Of a DNA stretch of 64,000 nucleotides, positions 46,420-58,217 are shown one piece after another. The translations under genes were made by a program, and so were the position numbers. The number at the start of each line of letters is the position of its first letter. Position 1 is the stretch's first letter. The notes below the pieces were generated by a model. It saw only the letters and a list, made by a program, of their open reading frames with translations. It ran no database searches and was not told where the DNA came from. The DNA lies in contig OX578138.1 of assembly GCA_951213105.1 (NCBI GenBank), positions 93,588,914 through 93,652,913 of the forward strand. The letters run 5' to 3'. This DNA comes from Amaurobius ferox. Its lineage: Eukaryota > Arthropoda > Arachnida > Araneae > Amaurobiidae.

Positions 46420-48285
46420 TTAAAATTGTCTTTAGCAGTAATTAGATATTGCTTTTATTTTGATACAGGTGGCACTTTGTGAGCGATATGCTGAAACATG
46501 TTTCTAATACTGACAATCTACAGAAAAATGTTTATAATTTTGACACTTCGAAAATGTTTCTCAGTGTTTTACTCTTTTAAGCAATATTGCTGAAATTAGT
46601 CCTATGTAATAATTTCTGTGGTCATTATTTTCTTCTGAAGCTGTACGTTTCCTCACATACCTTTCATTATTTGTCAAAATTGCTTTGATAGCTGTAAGTT
46701 GTTGCTTTCATTTTGCTACAGGAGGCAATATGTTACCAATGTGCTTGTAAGTGTTTCTAATGAATTCTGTAAAAGCGTGGTATTCTACTTTATTTAAGAA
46801 ATGTTGTTGTTAATAGTCCGATGTAATGATTTCTGAAGACATTATTTTCTTCTAAAATTGAACGTTTCCTCACATACCTCTCAAAATTTGTCAAAATTGC
46901 TTTGATAGCAGCCAGTTGTTGCTTTCATTTTGTTACAGGAAGCAACAAAATCTTTAACCAATGTGCTTGGAAATGTTTCTAATAAATAGTGATAAAGCGT
47001 CGTATTCTACTCTATTTGAGCAATATTGTTGAAAATAGTTCGATGTAATAATTTCTGTGGGCATTATTTTCTTCTAAAGCTTACGTTCCCTCACATACCT
47101 TTCAAAATTTGTGAAAAATGCTTTGATAGCAACCAGTTGTTACAGGAGGCAACAATATCTTTAACCAATGTGCTTAGAAATGTTTCCAATAAATACTGAT
47201 AAAGCATCGTATTCTACTCTATTTGATCAATATTGTTGAAAATAGTTCGATGTAATAATTTCTGTGGGCATTATTTTCTTCTAAGGCTTACGTTTCCTCA
47301 CATACCTTTCAAAATTTGTCAAAATTGCTTTGATAGCAGCCAGTTGCTGCTTTCACTTTGTTACAGGAGGCAACAAAATCTTTAACCAATGTGCTTATAA
47401 ATGTTTCCAATAAATACTGATAAAGTATCGTATTCTACTCTATTTGGGCAATATTGTTGAAAATAGTTCGATGTAATAATTTCTGTGGGCATTATTTTCT
47501 TCTAAAGCTTACGTTTCCTCACATACCTTTCAAAATTTGTCAAAATTGCTTTGATAGCAGACAGTTATTTTTCAGACTTTCATTTTGTTAAAGGAAGCAA
47601 CAAAATCTTTAACCAATGTGCTTAAAAATGTTTCTAATAAATACTGATACAGCGTCGCATTCTACTCTATTTGAGCAATATTGTTGAAAATAATTCGACG
47701 TAATAATTTCTGTGGACATTGCTTTCTTCTAAAGCTGTACTTTTCCTTAAAATTTGTCAAAATTATTTTGATATCAGCCATCTGTTATTTTCATTTTGTT
47801 ATTGTTACAGGAGGCAGTCTGTAACCAATGTGCTTAGAAATGTTTCTAATATTGTTAAAGCGCCGTATGCTACTCTATTTGAGCAATATTGTTGTAAATA
47901 GTCCGATGTAATCATTTCTGTGAGCAACATTTTCTTCTAAAGCTTCTTCACATACCTTTCAAAATTCGTGAAAATTGCCTTAAGCCAGCTGTTGCTTTCA
48001 GTTTGCTATAGGAGACAATCTGAAATGTCTATAAAATGTTTGTTTTCAGGAATGTCTATAATATAGTTATTGAGGCGTCGTACTTTGCTCGATTTGAGCA
48101 TTACTGAAAATAGTGCGATGTAGTCATTTCTGAGGATAACAATTTCTTCACACGCTATACGATTCCTCACATACCGTCCACAATTCGTCAAAATTACCTT
48201 GACAGCAGCTAGTTGTTGCTTTCATTTGTAACCAATTCAATTTGTAACCAATGCGCTCCAGAAATGTTTCTAAAAATAACAATTA
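46420..48285 (+). repeat. Satellite-like tandem array, about 215-bp unit, eight to nine units
   Basis: The anchor ACAGGAGGCAA or a variant occurs at 46464, 46718, 46935, 47142, 47362, 47590, 47806 and 48008, with spacings of 201 to 254 bp. Other shared blocks are CAATATTGTTGAAAATAGTT, CTCACATACCTTTCAAAATT and TGCTTTGATAGCAGCCAGTT. Central units are most alike and edge units most diverged, as expected for unequal exchange. Each unit has a T-rich tract ending in TACAG that resembles a splice acceptor, but no open frame follows it. Confidence 0.9.
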
Positions 48286-48289
48286 TGTT

Positions 48290-49145
48290 CGAGTTATAGG
48301 CAAAATTTCGTCCCCACCCCCAACTCACTACAACTTCCCAACATACTTAATAGGCAATCCATTTCAATGGAGTGAGTGATTCATAATAATCGATCTTTTA
48401 AACATGGAATATGTATTGCATATTTAACGGACACGCCCATACCAACATGGAAAAATGAGAAACAAAAAAAAGAAACCGGAAAGCAACAGTAGCAGAACAG
48501 CCTCGTTTTACCAAAAAATATAAAGGTATATTGCGAACATGAATTCAAGACGTTAATAGGAATTAAAATATGGCTTTTAATCGTTAGACCGGAAAGTAAA
48601 GATACGGTAGTTAGATGCGGTAGTAGATACGGTGCAGTTTTATAAAACAATAAAACAATAGAAAAATAGTAAGGATACACATTTTCTCAAATCTTTGAAA
48701 CTTCACTTAAGTCTTCTGCGGTGCACAAATAATATAAAACATACCTTTAGACTTATTAATTTCTTAAGATTGTTAATGCGTTGATTACAATTAATACCGC
48801 ACCTTTGAGAACAAAACATTAAAGTTTATTTATTCTTAATTGCGTTGATTATTTAATAATACCCCTTTAGCCAACATACGAGAATTATGCAAATAATAAT
48901 ATTAAATTGAACTACCTAAATATGACCATAAAATAGCGTAAAACGTGGAATCCATTGCATTGTGCCGCTATTACCCACCTTATTTTATCTTTAGCGCGAA
49001 TTCTGTAAAAGAATATTAATTAACATACTACAAAATATTGATTGCACCATTTTAACTTTAACAATAAGCTTATTTATTAACAACATGGATCAACTAATAA
49101 CTCAATTACAACAATTATTCCATTAATTGCGCAGGAGCGAGAAGT
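48290..49145. other. No gene seen
   Basis: AT-rich. A 99-codon minus frame (48381-48680) is rich in F, I, S and C with no motif I recognise. Confidence 0.45.
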
Positions 49146-49149
49146 CTGA

Positions 49150-49765
49150 GATTATTAAAATGTAGTTATTGAAAGGTTCAATGAACTGCATACAATAGTA
49201 GTGGAGCACATAACTTCTGGTTGTCTTTAGGCTTTAATACACAGCTCGTATAGTCATACGTCTTCCATCAGTGTACGCCGTGCAATACTAATTCGCAGTG
49301 TAGTATGTCGTCTCGTACGGTAGTCGCTCACTGCACACTTAATATTCTCCGTACTCTGGCTGCACTGCCATTCTTGTACTATCCCAACTATGTCGCTTCG
49401 ACTTCTCGAACTCTTCAACTACGTATGCTTATATTCTATCTTACTTCATCTCTGCTATTCGATATTCTCGTAGGAGTTGTGTAATTTCATCTCTTGGTTA
49501 TCGCCTCTTTTGCCTGAGGCCTGATACGCCTCTTTGGCTCTAATTGGCCAATGGTAAAATATTTACCCACTCTTGTGGCTATATGTAGGGTTTTAGTTTT
49601 ATGGCCTAATTGACTTCTCGGGTCAAAGTGTTGTAAAAACTGGCGTCATTTCGCCTGAAGCATTGTTGGCTGTTGCAGCCAGTCATAAATATTGAGCATA
49701 AAACGGTCTCACAATAAACTGGTGTGAGATTTATTTCTGGTCTCACATCCTCCTAGACGAAATGG
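49150..49765. other. GC-richer unclassified block
   Basis: Pyrimidine-rich and CpG-containing sequence, clearly different from its surroundings, between about 49190 and 49760. It has no open frame of note. The composition and the paired GGTCTCACA / GTGTGAGA motifs near 49705-49745 would fit an untranslated or LTR-like region, but I found no partner repeat or primer-binding site, so it stays unclassified. Confidence 0.4.
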
Positions 49766-50270
49766 TGCATTTAAAAAATATATATTTAAGCAGCACTAAG
49801 TATTTAAGCCTCCCAAAGACAGTAAATTGTTACTCTGAAAATTAAGCTGCAATTTTATTTTAATAAGTTTTATTTTGTATGATGCTCAGCGTCGAAAATA
49901 ATTGTCTCCATTAAAAATTGACCATGATAGGTTCTGCCCCTATGGTCAAGTTTCAGCATTTTATGTCTCCGAGGAAGTGGGGCCAAAGGAGATATTGAGC
50001 GACTTTAACCCTCCGACGGTCGATACTATGAGTGTGAAAAGCCTCTGCCTCTTATGTCACCAGAGGCTTTCTAGAGGGTCTACAAAGACTGTTCAATTCG
50101 CTTTTCCTCCGATCCTGGAGGAAGATCAATCGAAATCTTGCTCTGTTAGATTATGTATTCCAGTTGATACAATAAGTGTGCAAATAATTATCCTTCTAAG
50201 TAGCCAGGGGACTTCTGGAGGGTCTGGATATATAAAAATACGTTAAACATGTTAAACAATTATATATAGT
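49766..50270 (+). other. Unassigned open frame, 114 codons (49902-50246)
   Basis: The longest frame in this part, starting MSPLKIDHDR. It has no signal peptide, no membrane segment and no domain I recognise. It contains two loosely repeated parts (TVDTMSVKSLCLLCHQRLSRG and PVDTISVQIIILLSSQGTSGG, each with TISV/TMSV...GTSGG/RLSRGS), which suggests a decayed tandem DNA repeat rather than a protein. Low support. Confidence 0.25.
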
Positions 50271-50272
50271 GA

Positions 50273-51414
50273 CTTGTAGTATACCCATTCTTCGTACGGA
50301 GTATATAAGATAAAAAAACTTAAAATTCACAATCATGTGCAAATTCCTATAGTATACTAAATAGCAATATTAATCAAATTATTCTATTAATATATTTAAT
50401 TTAATGTTCCTATAAAGAAGTTTAAGAATATCTATTCTCGCTATATAAAATTACCTCTGTTTGTAAACACATTTACAAAAAATATGAAATTGAATCAATA
50501 TATGCAAAATAAAAGCGCTAATATTGTATGGAACACGTACTACTTATATTCGCGAATAATAGAATATATATATGCCCGTGTATTAGAAGATTACAAGTAC
50601 TACAACATATGAGTTTCTAAAATTTTTGCCAAAATAAAGCAGATGATGTAATAAATTGAAAATATAAATAATCTCGTAAGATTTAAACCTGAAGGCCGTA
50701 ATTGATTCCTATATATGCTAAAATGAAAGCGCTAAAACTGTAAAGATATACCCGTACTACTTATATTGTCGTAGATTAGAAGATATGTCCGTGTGTTAGA
50801 AGATTACCGTATTACAATATGAGTTTAAAAAATATTTTCAAAATGAAACAGATGACGTAATAAATTGAAAATATCATTAACCCCGTAAATATTACCCATA
50901 TTACGAGTACAACACATGAGTTCTAAAATCTTTGTCCAAATAACAATAATCCTCTAATCAATAATCTCGGAAAATATCAATAATAATAATGCTTCAACCT
51001 GAAGACTCTGATTGATATATTCCAGTCAAAAATGATATATGTATGAAATTTATTTATATAAATACCTTTATTATTTAAATCGGAAAAGATCTAATAAATA
51101 TTGTCTGCCGCATAAACACATTGAATTTACATCCGTTGCTAAGCAACATGATATAATTTTCTTCAAATAAATTGGTGGGAAGAAATATGCTATCTCTATG
51201 AAAGGTTTAATTGTGCGGTTTTAATTAATATCTAGACAAGCCCTGGTCTTAGAAACTCGAAACATGGATTAAATTTTAAGTGGGGTTATTACAAGTCTAC
51301 CCCAAAAATTGCATCCAATTCGGTGCAGCCGTTCTCCCGTGACGATGAGACAAACTCACAAGCACAAATAAACACATAAATAAACAGACAAATTTTCAAT
51401 TTTATTTATATAGA
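50273..51414 (-). mobile_element. Helitron-like family G, complete copy 3
   Basis: On the minus strand it begins TCTATATAAATAAAATTG after an A and ends with the hairpin-bearing GTATACTACAAG before a T, giving an A|T insertion without duplication. Length is 1142 bp. Near the 5' end it holds the block CACGGGAGAACGGCTGCACC, also in copy 1. No Rep/helicase frame. The last bases CAAG differ from the CTAG expected for a canonical end; copy 2 has CTAT, so CTAG is a plausible ancestor. Confidence 0.7.
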
Positions 51415-52458
51415 TATGACTTTTAACATCAACTCAAAAGACATAGTTTGTTACCTATAATCATAAGAATAATATGAACTTGTTGCTTCACACACAAAAT
51501 AAAAATTTACATCGATTAGTCAATAATTTAATAGTTGTAGGCAGAAAGTTTGCCATACCAGTCCTATTGATATTACTAATTTAAGCTTCAATTTTTAAGG
51601 ATTTTCTATAGAAATAATTCGGACTCTGATTAATATGGAATCACCATCAAATACTGAAGAAGGTAGAGAAAGGATCATACTAAGGATTTCCATTTCCAGA
51701 TCAAAAATATTCAATTTAATTGAAATATAGATTTCTCAAAATTTGATACAGGTAGATCCTAGATTACTGCTGATATAGATTTAACATCAAATTCCAGCAG
51801 GTGGTTTACTTATAATTTCCATTTTCCGTCTCTTTCCCACTTATGGTTCCAAAAATTTCCTTGAAACATCAATTTCTCAGGATTGTTTATAAATCAAGCT
51901 TACATAGTAACTGATCTGAATCCATCATCTAAATAAAAATTATGTAAAAACAGTTAAATTTTTTATCTGCGACATCTGTGCATGGATATATACGCATACA
52001 CCAGTATCCGTTTACCGCTTGTGCTAATCGCAAAATGAAAGGACTTTAAGCGTTACATGCGAACGTTTCATCATCGATAACTTCGTCATTTGTGGTTCTA
52101 TGATTCTATCAAAACAGTATAAAAAAATGCGTAAAATATAAAATATCAGAAAATATCGTAACTTTGTTTCAGTGTCATACACAACACGCGTCAACATTTT
52201 CTCTATTGACATATACAAAATGAGTGACATTTTTATCCCAAATCCATAACAAGTAATTATTAATAACAAGTAGCTATTTATTCACTACATTTTAAGTCAT
52301 TATCTTTTAAATCAATTTGCTATTATCTAGCACTTATTTCTCAATACTTTATTTAATAATATTTATTGATTTTTATTAATGTTTACTTTTGCGGACCATT
52401 TGGAGAAAAATTATTGCTACTACGACTTTTACAGGCAGTCAAATGCACACATAGTTTT
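51415..52458. repeat. Family H relative (51590-51940), otherwise nothing
   Basis: 51590-51940 contains TTGAAACATCAATTTCTCAG and related blocks of the 6480-7130 repeat, strongly diverged. The remainder is AT-rich without a supported feature. Confidence 0.45.
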
Positions 52459-52461
52459 TAT

Positions 52462-53755
52462 TAACACTTTACAACAAAGTTGAAAAGTGTTTATGACTTT
52501 GTTCATTCTGTGTCTATCCGTTAGCACGATAACTGCCGTAAAAATGACTTAATCAAAATGAAATTTTAGTATGTTGTTCAGACGGTCCGTAGGACCTATA
52601 GGAATATAAATGAATAATATCACCCAATTAGTTTTGGATTGAACCCGGGTTGAAAAAATGAAATACATTGAGCCCTATGGGACCTAATATTTCAAACATT
52701 TTTTACGCGGATTTGAAATTCACAAATTGCTTCGAAAATTTTAGGTAATAGTCAAATTGTTCCATAAAATATATAAAAAAAATTCAGCGAAATATATTCA
52801 GTAGTTTTTTAAATAAAAATTAAAATAATAATTACACATCTTATATGAAACGATCACGTGACCATGATATGAAACGATCACATGACCCACTTCAAAATGA
52901 TATATGGAATCCATCTTGTTTCAAAATCGTGATTTTTTAAAGTTATTTTTAATTCATATTGAGTGTTGTATCCGTCCTAAAACAACTTTATTTTTGATTA
53001 AATTCTGTGCATCTACATACTAAAACAACACAATGACAATATATTTGAGTTTAAATTCTCATTCAAATTTGATTATTTCTACAACTAAGCCTATTTTTCA
53101 CCTATGTAAAACGTAAACAGCAAAATATGTAGAATGAGTTGTATTAGAATTACTGTATTTCTTTAACACAAAATAATTCAGTCCATGGAGTCTGCATGGC
53201 TGATATGAATGAAATATTAATTGATTTTACAAAGAGAAGGACGATTTTTTTCGATGAAGTTTTAGCATAGAGCTTAATTACTTGTTGCTCCATGGTATTA
53301 ATTTTTAAATAAAATAAATTATTATAGTATTGTGATGAATGAAATGAATGGGAGAAAGTTATGAATGAAATCCTGCTTTTATAGAGAGATCCAGGCGTGT
53401 TATTTTTTCTATGACTCATTTGAATTTATTTCAGTTGTTTTCGATAAAGTTTTCAAATATAATAAATTATCGTAGTATTATGATAGTTTTAAAAATATTA
53501 CCGTGGAATGTATTGCATTTTAGAGATATTTAAACCAGGCAATTTATATTTCAATGCCGTCATTTGAATGAAGTTCATTTCTTTCAATGAAGGTTTAAGT
53601 TTTCAAATATAATAAATCAATGTAGTATTGTGATAAGTTTTAAAATATTACCGAGGAATGTATTGCATTTTCGACTTTTTTAAGTAAAATTGCATTGAAG
53701 TTGGAAAGTGTTTCATAATCAATGTTTTAAGCATGATTGATCTTTCTTTTTTTTT
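52462..53755 (+). mobile_element. Family B non-autonomous element, copy 4
   Basis: Co-linear with copies 1 and 2, from TTAACACTTTACAACAAAGT to TTTTAAGCATGATTGATCTT. One TCACGTGA palindrome (52854) and one CACATG variant. Confidence 0.9.
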
Positions 53756-53759
53756 TTAC

Positions 53760-55300
53760 AAATAATTATGTTTTCGTGTTATCTTTGTATGTAAATCAAT
53801 AAAAATATTATATTTTACTTTCTGATCTCTATTTAATTAGGCTAGGCACTACAATCCTAGGCTCTGCGATGCGAAGCTATACCATGGTAGGCTACACAAT
53901 TCTATGCTCTATATGTACTACAAATATGTACTACATGAAGAGTGAAAATCCTCTACGTATACAAACTTCTACATCAGAATTTCTCTCGAATGACCAGACT
54001 TCAAACATATAAAAAGTCTATATTTAGTTCACTTTTTTCTACCGCCATGTCAAACGCTGACATACACACACTGGCACATATATACTGTCCTCAAATTCTC
54101 GCAAGAACTTTAAAGAACCTTCAGCTATATCGATTCAAACCGTTCGCCTACAAGACATATTTCCCGAGAATCAACGTTCTGGGACTCGTGTCGACGTTCT
54201 GAGTAATAGCTCCAAAGTCGCTTGTATCTGGGCGATCAACTTGCGTTTCAGAATAACGACGTCAAATTATTTTTCAGTCCGAAGATTGAGTAAGGCAAGA
54301 GCGATAAAGACCACCATTTGAAAAATGGTCCTGAAATGGACTTTCAGCACGCAAAGCAATCGCTAAACTTTTGGCGAAGGGAAATTTTTACTTCTACATA
54401 ACTGTGTTGCAGTAGCAGGTATGGAAGAACAGCATAGATATTTAATGTAGGGTACTTAAGATAACGGGTTAGAAGATGGGAGGTTTATATGGAGATCGAT
54501 CTCATATTTCATAAGATTGAAAAGTAATGATAACGTAGATAAGATAGAACGATATTAGGGATAGATTAATTTTAGAATATAATTTATTATTTAAAAGTTT
54601 TCCATACTTATGTACCCATACTATCAAATTATCACAAGATAATAATGTACCATATCGAATGATATAGAAATAAATATGATACTATGATCTCGATGCATTT
54701 CAATTTAAAATGATATGGCAGTTTATGCGTTTATGCTTATTTTTATAGAAAGTGTATACGAGTAATCCATCACAGCATAGAGGTTAACGTTAGTTGTGGT
54801 AAAGTGGTTGGCGAGTATTGGTACTGATGTCTCAGTGGCGTATCGGGAACGGAATAGACGGAAAGAATAGTGTAGATGCAAAGAAGAGACTTGCGGATCA
54901 ATGACATTCAAGGACTGTACTCACTGTTTAATAACTGGCCAGTGACTGGCGTACCAATTTTTAAGCTTCCGGTTTAGAACTGATTAGATAAGATATTTCA
55001 TGTGTGTGCTACTTTTACTATGTTCCATGTACTATTTGCAGAGTATATAATATGAAACCTCAAGAAGAACCATGTTCTCTGTAATCACAACATTCTGATT
55101 GTCCTTATTGAATTATGCAGATAGATACACGTGCATATGACCTACATATTTCAGTTTATTAAATTCTTAAATAATTTTCTGTGAGTGCAAATTGTACTGT
55201 TCACAAAATTTCGACCTGGATGGAGGAGCTGCAACAATTACCAATATACTCATTTGTTCTTTTAAATACATATTCTATTGCCGTTACACTAACGGGCCAC
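53760..55300. other. No gene seen
   Basis: Includes a short ATTAGGCTAGGC-type repeat (53837-53915) and an 86-codon plus frame (53942-54202) of unrecognised content. Confidence 0.4.
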
Positions 55301-55315
55301 GCGGGACGTCAATAG

Positions 55316-55331
55316 CGTCACGTCCGTGACG
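55316..55331. promoter_or_regulatory. CRE-like palindrome
   Basis: CGTCACG-TC-CGTGACG is a perfect 7-bp inverted repeat in a locally GC-rich patch with adjoining TGACGTTA. This resembles a bZIP (CRE/ATF) site. It lies about 55 bp upstream of a TATA-like TATAAAA (55384). Confidence 0.4.
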
Positions 55332-55476
55332 TTATTCACGTTACAAGCGTTATTCATGTAATTAAAGAATTACAAAATGATAGTATAAAAATGTATAATC
55401 AGGCAGACCATTTGAAGGAACAAATATTCCACTAAACGTTATAATCTATTTAACTGAAACACGTGAAATTAGTACA

Positions 55477-55692
55477 GTGAATCAAAGCAGTGAACCAATG
55501 AATCAATGCAATTTAGAAAGATCTCGAACAATGCTCAGTAACGAATGCGAGAAACAGAAAATGACACCTTTCAAACATCAGTTGTGGATTTTCTTTACTC
55601 CACGGAAACAATTGTTCCGAAAATATTTAGAAAACTACGTTAGAATGAGTTCGCCGATTATGCAAATTGGAGGAAATCAAACACGTATGTAA
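55477..55692 (+). CDS. Possible first exon, hypothetical protein
   Basis: A 71-codon frame starts at ATG 55477, 93 bp after a TATAAAA (55384-55390) and downstream of the CRE-like palindrome. A donor-type GTATGT occurs at 55685, just before the frame ends, so residues 1-69 could be a spliced exon. The peptide is basic and Gln/Asn-rich with a stretch QLWIFFTPRKQLF, which I do not recognise. The promoter-like context is the only reason it is listed; no acceptor or second exon is identified. Confidence 0.2.
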   Translation: MNQSSEPMNQCNLERSRTMLSNECEKQKMTPFKHQLWIFFTPRKQLFRKYLENYVRMSSPIMQIGGNQTRM

Positions 55693-55833
55693 AGATATTT
55701 CTCAAACGGGTAATAGCAATCTTGTCACTTAAAGAGAACCATTGTCAAAGAAGATAACACTGACGTGGATGTTAACGTGTAAAAGTAAGCGTGTAGATAA
55801 ATTAACAAAGGTATTGCAACTTTGTAAAACTAG

Positions 55834-55963
<130 letters not shown>

Positions 55964-55964
55964 T

Positions 55965-56864
55965 AATATTGCGGTGCTGCTGATGCTGTCGTTAACGCCA
56001 TCTAGTGACGAAGAACAAATGTTTCATATTACAAAATCAATGCTTGGAATTTTGATCTCTGTTAGGTGACATCCCTGTATACAGATCTGGTTGTGTTAAC
56101 TAATTTTAAAATAGATTAAAAATTGAAAACTTTAGGCATATAAAAATACTTGAAATCAAGCACCTATCAATGATAATAACGAGATATTTACTCAGTAAAA
56201 TTTGATTTTGAGCCAAAGTGAAATATTTCTCTTTATACCAAATAAATTTTGTGTTACACTCGAAGATTTCTCCTAAGATTATACTGAGCATTCCGAGTAC
56301 TAATTCAGTCAAAACACAAAAATTAATTTTACATATTTTACCCCGCATAAGTATAATTAAATAAATGAATATTGCGTATTTAATAAGAGTATTTCAACCG
56401 CACGGCAATATCTTCGAAACACAATAATTATAAAATAATAAAAAAGGTAGAATAATTATGTGATTAATATCGTGCGACGTTAATTATAATGATAGAACTA
56501 ATTAGTCGATAAACATTAATGCGTATTTTTGCCATAATTACCTAGAGTAATTTGGGAAAAAAAAGAACTTGCGTTTTCATATTTAATGCGTTTTTATGAT
56601 TAAATGATTGGCATGAAAACCGTACCTTTTAATTATTTACATGTTTTTTCCATTATCTGTTTTATTTTTTATTTTACTGTGCATCATCATTTGCAGTTTT
56701 TGCTTTAAGAGTTATATGTATTTTTTTCAATAAAATAAAACAAGTTTCACGAAAAACATATTGTATATTCAAAGAAAGACGAATTCAAAGTATTTTTAAA
56801 TAATGTTAAATATATGTAAATGCTATTCATAATTAGTCAGAATCAGTAGAACCATTTGCAACGT
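55965..56864. other. No gene seen
   Basis: AT-rich. An 80-codon minus frame (56106-56348) has no recognisable motif. Confidence 0.5.
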
Positions 56865-56865
56865 A

Positions 56866-56907
<42 letters not shown>
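56865..56907. repeat. (AT)n microsatellite
   Basis: Forms the left flank of the mariner-like element starting at 56908 and supplies its TA target. Confidence 0.98.
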
Positions 56908-56911
<4 letters not shown>

Positions 56912-58211
56912 GGCTGTTCACACATTTTTTAGACGATGTATATTGTATTCACAAAACTAAATTACATAAAATTCTTGTGCTTTAAATGTTCTATTTGACA
57001 TCCCTTATTCTGAACTATCTTTCGACACCGCAATTTCCAGGATAATAATGCCTTTTGAAGTGTCAGAAGAGGTATTCTATCCCATTCCTCCTGAACAGCT
57101 TTCCAGAGTCCTGTAAGAGTTTTGGGACGACGTTTGGATAATGCAGATTTTAAAAGTCCGAAAGCACAAAAATCCATAGGTGATACATCGGGAGATTTAG
57201 TAGGGATATCAGTGAGGGGGTATGGCCTTGATACCAGTTTTTTGTTCCATTTCTTTTAGGAAATTTACAGTGGATTTTGATGTGTGACTGCTAGCTTTGT
57301 CCTGATGGAGTCTCACAGATTGATGGCACTGTGGGTAAAGCGATGGTATTTCATTCAGAAAAATTGGCGATAAAATATGTTCCTGATAGTATTTGGAGTT
57401 AATCTTGACATTTTTTCCCACTCTCTTTGTTTTTAACTTGCCATTATAAGAAAAACCAGCAACAATCATGAATCCCTTAGAAAAACTTTCTTTCGATTCT
57501 TTGAACCATGTACTTAAATTTTTTTCTCCCCTTTTATGATAATAAATGGCTCTTTTTTTGTTGCAATCATTTAAATACACCCATGATTCATCTATTGTGA
57601 CAATTGTTTTCCATTTTTCTTTGGATAAGTGCTTCTCCTATAGAATTCTGCAGCGTGTCCTGCGTTCATCGATATGATTTGGAAGAAGACGATGCACATT
57701 GCGTTTTTTCGCTTTCTTAAGATTTAAATCAACGTTTATCATTTTGTTTACAGTGGACACCGAGCATTTTAATGATTTTGCAACTGTCCTTTGACTAGGG
57801 GGATTTTCTATTAACATTAAACTACGTACCTTTGCAATAGTCGAAGATGTCCGTTTTTTCCTTGGATACTTGTTTGGAATTTTTGTCCCACTTGAGGCTC
57901 CAATTTGACGTTTTTTTCCTTTCCTGTTAACGATATTACCTATCGACGCTTTAGATATCACAAAACCATGACTCTCACATCGTTTTTGGATAACAGAGTA
58001 TGCATATTTCTCTTCGGAAAGAGCATAAATGTAGCCTTCGAACCACTGTTTTGTTAAAATCGCCATTTTTGAATAAAAACAAAACTTTCAAGTCGCAGAC
58101 GATAATCTTGACTTTTAAAAACATAGTACAATTGGAATTATTTCTTTTGCAGCAAACGATTTTTTATTACCGCTTACCAAAATCGTCTAAAAAATGTGCG
58201 AACAGCCTCTG
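56908..58211 (-). mobile_element. Mariner/maT-like transposon, complete ends
   Basis: 30-bp terminal inverted repeats start CAGAGGCTGTTC and continue CACATTTTTTAGACGAT (one mismatch, at position 13). TA flanks both ends (56906-56907, 58212-58213). At 1304 bp with one minus-strand transposase it has the size and layout of an autonomous mariner, but the gene is broken. Confidence 0.95.
56962..58066 (-). pseudogene. Mariner/maT-like transposase, disrupted
   Basis: DNA cut-and-paste transposase of the DDE type, about 345 codons if read through. Segment 58066-57638 starts MAILTKQWFEGYIYAL and includes two N-terminal helix-turn-helix-like parts (QRTVAKSLKCSVSTVNKMI is the second). An in-frame TAG stop follows RTRCRIL. 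The same frame then continues into the first catalytic motif (TIDESW, about 57590), the second (HQDKASSHTS, about 57290), and runs to a stop at 57209. A one-base change in a C-run near 57220 shifts the frame; the next frame holds the third motif, SPDVSPMDFCAFG (about 57190), and ends at 56962. The second-to-third Asp spacing is 36 or 37 residues depending on how the shift is interpreted, which fits DD37D (maT) best. One stop plus one frameshift means no active protein. Confidence 0.9.
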
Positions 58212-58217
58212 TATATA

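Noticed and set aside
46420..48285. Multi-exon gene suggested by regularly spaced TACAG motifs
   Set aside because: No open frame follows the motifs and the sequence is a tandem repeat throughout.
49150..49765. LTR of a retrotransposon
   Set aside because: No second LTR, no TG...CA borders with duplication, no primer-binding site and no gag/pol sequence in the window.
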